Positions 6,534-6,967 of a stretch of DNA of 6,967 nucleotides are shown in pieces. The first letter of the stretch is position 1, and every line of letters starts with the position of its first letter. Where the stretch lies: contig JASBTC010000351.1 of the NCBI GenBank assembly GCA_030148625.1, positions 1 to 6,967 of the forward strand, given 5' to 3'. The notes beneath the pieces are model-generated. The model had not been told where the DNA came from. It saw only the letters and a program-made list of their open reading frames with translations, and did no database searches. This stretch comes from Sphingobium sp. (GTDB taxonomy: Bacteria > Pseudomonadota > Alphaproteobacteria > Sphingomonadales > Sphingomonadaceae). The translations under genes and the position numbers were made by a program.

Positions 6534-6567
6534 GCCGGGGGCGGCGCCACAGCGCGCCGCGCCCGGC
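6534..6567 (+). terminator. Terminator-like GC hairpin after the YkvI-like gene
   Basis: Ten nt after the stop codon, gccggg (6534-6539) and gcggcgc (6541-6547) pair with gcgccgc (6554-6560) and cccggc (6562-6567). This gives 13 base pairs with a single G/G mismatch and a 6-nt loop (cacagc). There is no T-tract after it, so it is not a classical intrinsic terminator, but strong T-less hairpins can stop or protect transcripts in high-GC bacteria. The position directly behind the gene supports this role. Confidence 0.5.
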
Positions 6568-6617
6568 GGGATGGCAGGACCCAAAGCCAAACCGGGTCTT
6601 TGCGTAATTGTGAACTT

Positions 6618-6644
6618 GTCATCCCCGCGAACGCGGGGATCCAG
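6618..6644 (+). repeat. REP-like hairpin, single copy
   Basis: A perfect 8-bp stem, atccccgc/gcggggat, closes a gaac tetraloop (6621-6640), flanked by gtc and ccag. It is similar in design to the paired element at 1092-1204 (both start gtcat and give an AFAGMT-type peptide when translated) but has a different stem sequence, so it is a related subfamily. No inverted partner was found within about 100 nt. Such hairpins are frequent between genes in many proteobacteria, including sphingomonads. Confidence 0.75.
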
Positions 6645-6754
6645 CTTTTCCGTGAAGCATCAAAAGAAGACGAGCGGGGCATAACCCCAGGGATGAGCCT
6701 GTCATGTTCTTCGCGCGACAGGATCCGGACCTGCCGCCCCCCCCTCCCCTACGG

Positions 6755-6943
6755 CTCCGCGTGAATCATCTCCGGGCTGGGCAGCGCTGCAGCTAACGGG
6801 TTTCACGCGAAGACGCGAAAGCGCGAAAGAAAAGACAGGAAAGAGAGCCCCATTGCTTGGGGCAAGTAACCCTCCGCGTCTCCGCGCCTCCGCGTGAACC
6901 GTCAAGCTGAAGCGCCGCCCAAGCGGGGATGATTCACGCGGAG
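6755..6943. repeat. Outer inverted repeat, 16 bp
   Basis: The 16-mer gatgattcacgcggag at 6928-6943 has an exact inverted copy at 6755-6770 (ctccgcgtgaatcatc). The right copy continues into the 8-bp-periodic tract, the left copy does not. The two copies enclose the periodic tract at 6798-6829, the short hairpin at 6847-6863 and the left arm of the 30-bp inverted repeat, so the whole may be one composite element. Confidence 0.7.
6798..6829 (+). repeat. 8-bp periodic tract, variant A (acgcgaag units)
   Basis: Three head-to-tail 8-bp units follow a tttc leader: acgcgaag (6805-6812), acgcgaaa (6813-6820) and gcgcgaaa (6821-6828). The layout matches the tract at 6936-6959 (ttc leader, then acgcggag-type units) with G-to-A changes at the fifth and later positions of each unit, so the two are diverged members of one repeat family in the same orientation. 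Confidence 0.7.
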
Positions 6944-6960
6944 GCGCGGAGACGCGGAGG
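6871..6960. repeat. 30-bp inverted repeat of 8-bp periodic units
   Basis: Arms 6871-6900 and 6931-6960 are reverse complements at 29 of 30 positions (the one mismatch is the second base), with a 30-nt spacer. The right arm consists of acgcggag, gcgcggag and acgcggag (6936-6959). As RNA this would form a very stable hairpin readable from either strand. Function unknown: candidates are a bidirectional terminator, an RNA-stability element or a non-autonomous repeat. Confidence 0.8.
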
Positions 6961-6967
6961 GGAGGGT

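Larger units (their letters stand above)
6525..6967. other. Repeat-rich non-coding region, no gene
   Basis: From the YkvI-like stop to the right edge no reading frame looks protein-like; the short ones are Arg/Gly-rich translations of repeats. The region holds, in order: the terminator-like hairpin, a REP-like hairpin (6618-6644), a small gggg/cccc hairpin (6676-6688), a tRNA-T-arm-like stretch (about 6718-6745), a 10-bp palindrome gcagcgctgc (6781-6790), a pyrimidine-free periodic tract (6798-6829), a short hairpin gcccca/tggggc (6847-6863) and a 30-bp inverted repeat (6871-6960). The window ends inside this repeat zone, so the downstream gene is not visible. Confidence 0.7.

Noticed and set aside
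5295..6590. Minus-strand 431-codon open frame
   Set aside because: It lies entirely antisense to the YkvI-like gene, is rich in Asp, Glu, Gln and Arg without domains, and reflects high GC at third codon positions.
6702..6905. Minus-strand 67-codon open frame at the right edge
   Set aside because: Its N-terminus (HAEARRRGG) is the translation of the 8-bp periodic repeat; no ribosome site or domain.
6618..6960. CRISPR array
   Set aside because: The repeats are inverted or directly abutting 8-bp units without regular unique spacers, and no cas genes are present.

Overview
This is a GC-rich window whose codon use and protein style suggest an alphaproteobacterium of the Sphingomonadales (Sphingomonas or a relative). 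The basis is the protein sequences and the intergenic hairpin repeats whose chance translation reads IPAFAGMT. No taxonomic search was possible. The content is mostly chromosomal housekeeping and accessory genes, with no integrase, transposase, phage gene or CRISPR array.

Layout, left to right. (1) A 5'-truncated rarA (AAA+ replication-associated recombination factor) runs off the left edge. (2) A 113-bp paired hairpin (REP-like) element fills the gap after rarA and appears to have overrun the start of the next gene. (3) Four plus-strand genes overlap by 4, 4 and 20 nt: a secreted SxxK serine hydrolase, two tandem MmcQ/YjbR-fold proteins and an RNase H-like (DUF429-like) protein. (4) A complete tRNA-Thr(TGU) starts 18 nt after that block. 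(5) On the minus strand, a PaaI-type thioesterase is followed by a small three-helix membrane protein, probably one transcript. (6) A 301-nt divergent intergenic region carries a promoter-like element. (7) It precedes a YkvI-family multi-pass membrane protein on the plus strand. (8) The last 443 nt hold no credible gene. They contain a terminator-like GC hairpin, a second REP-like hairpin, a weak tRNA-T-arm-like remnant, and a nested set of inverted repeats built from 8-bp units (ACGCGGAG / ACGCGAAG), including a 30-bp hairpin with one mismatch.

How the parts relate: the overlapping spacing of the four-gene block suggests translational coupling, but the exported hydrolase and the three cytoplasmic proteins share no obvious pathway. 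The most distinctive features are the REP element at the hydrolase start, the tandem duplicated MmcQ/YjbR pair next to an RNase H-like protein, and the 8-bp-periodic inverted repeats at the right edge. I do not see convincing evidence for a wholly new defence or mobile system.
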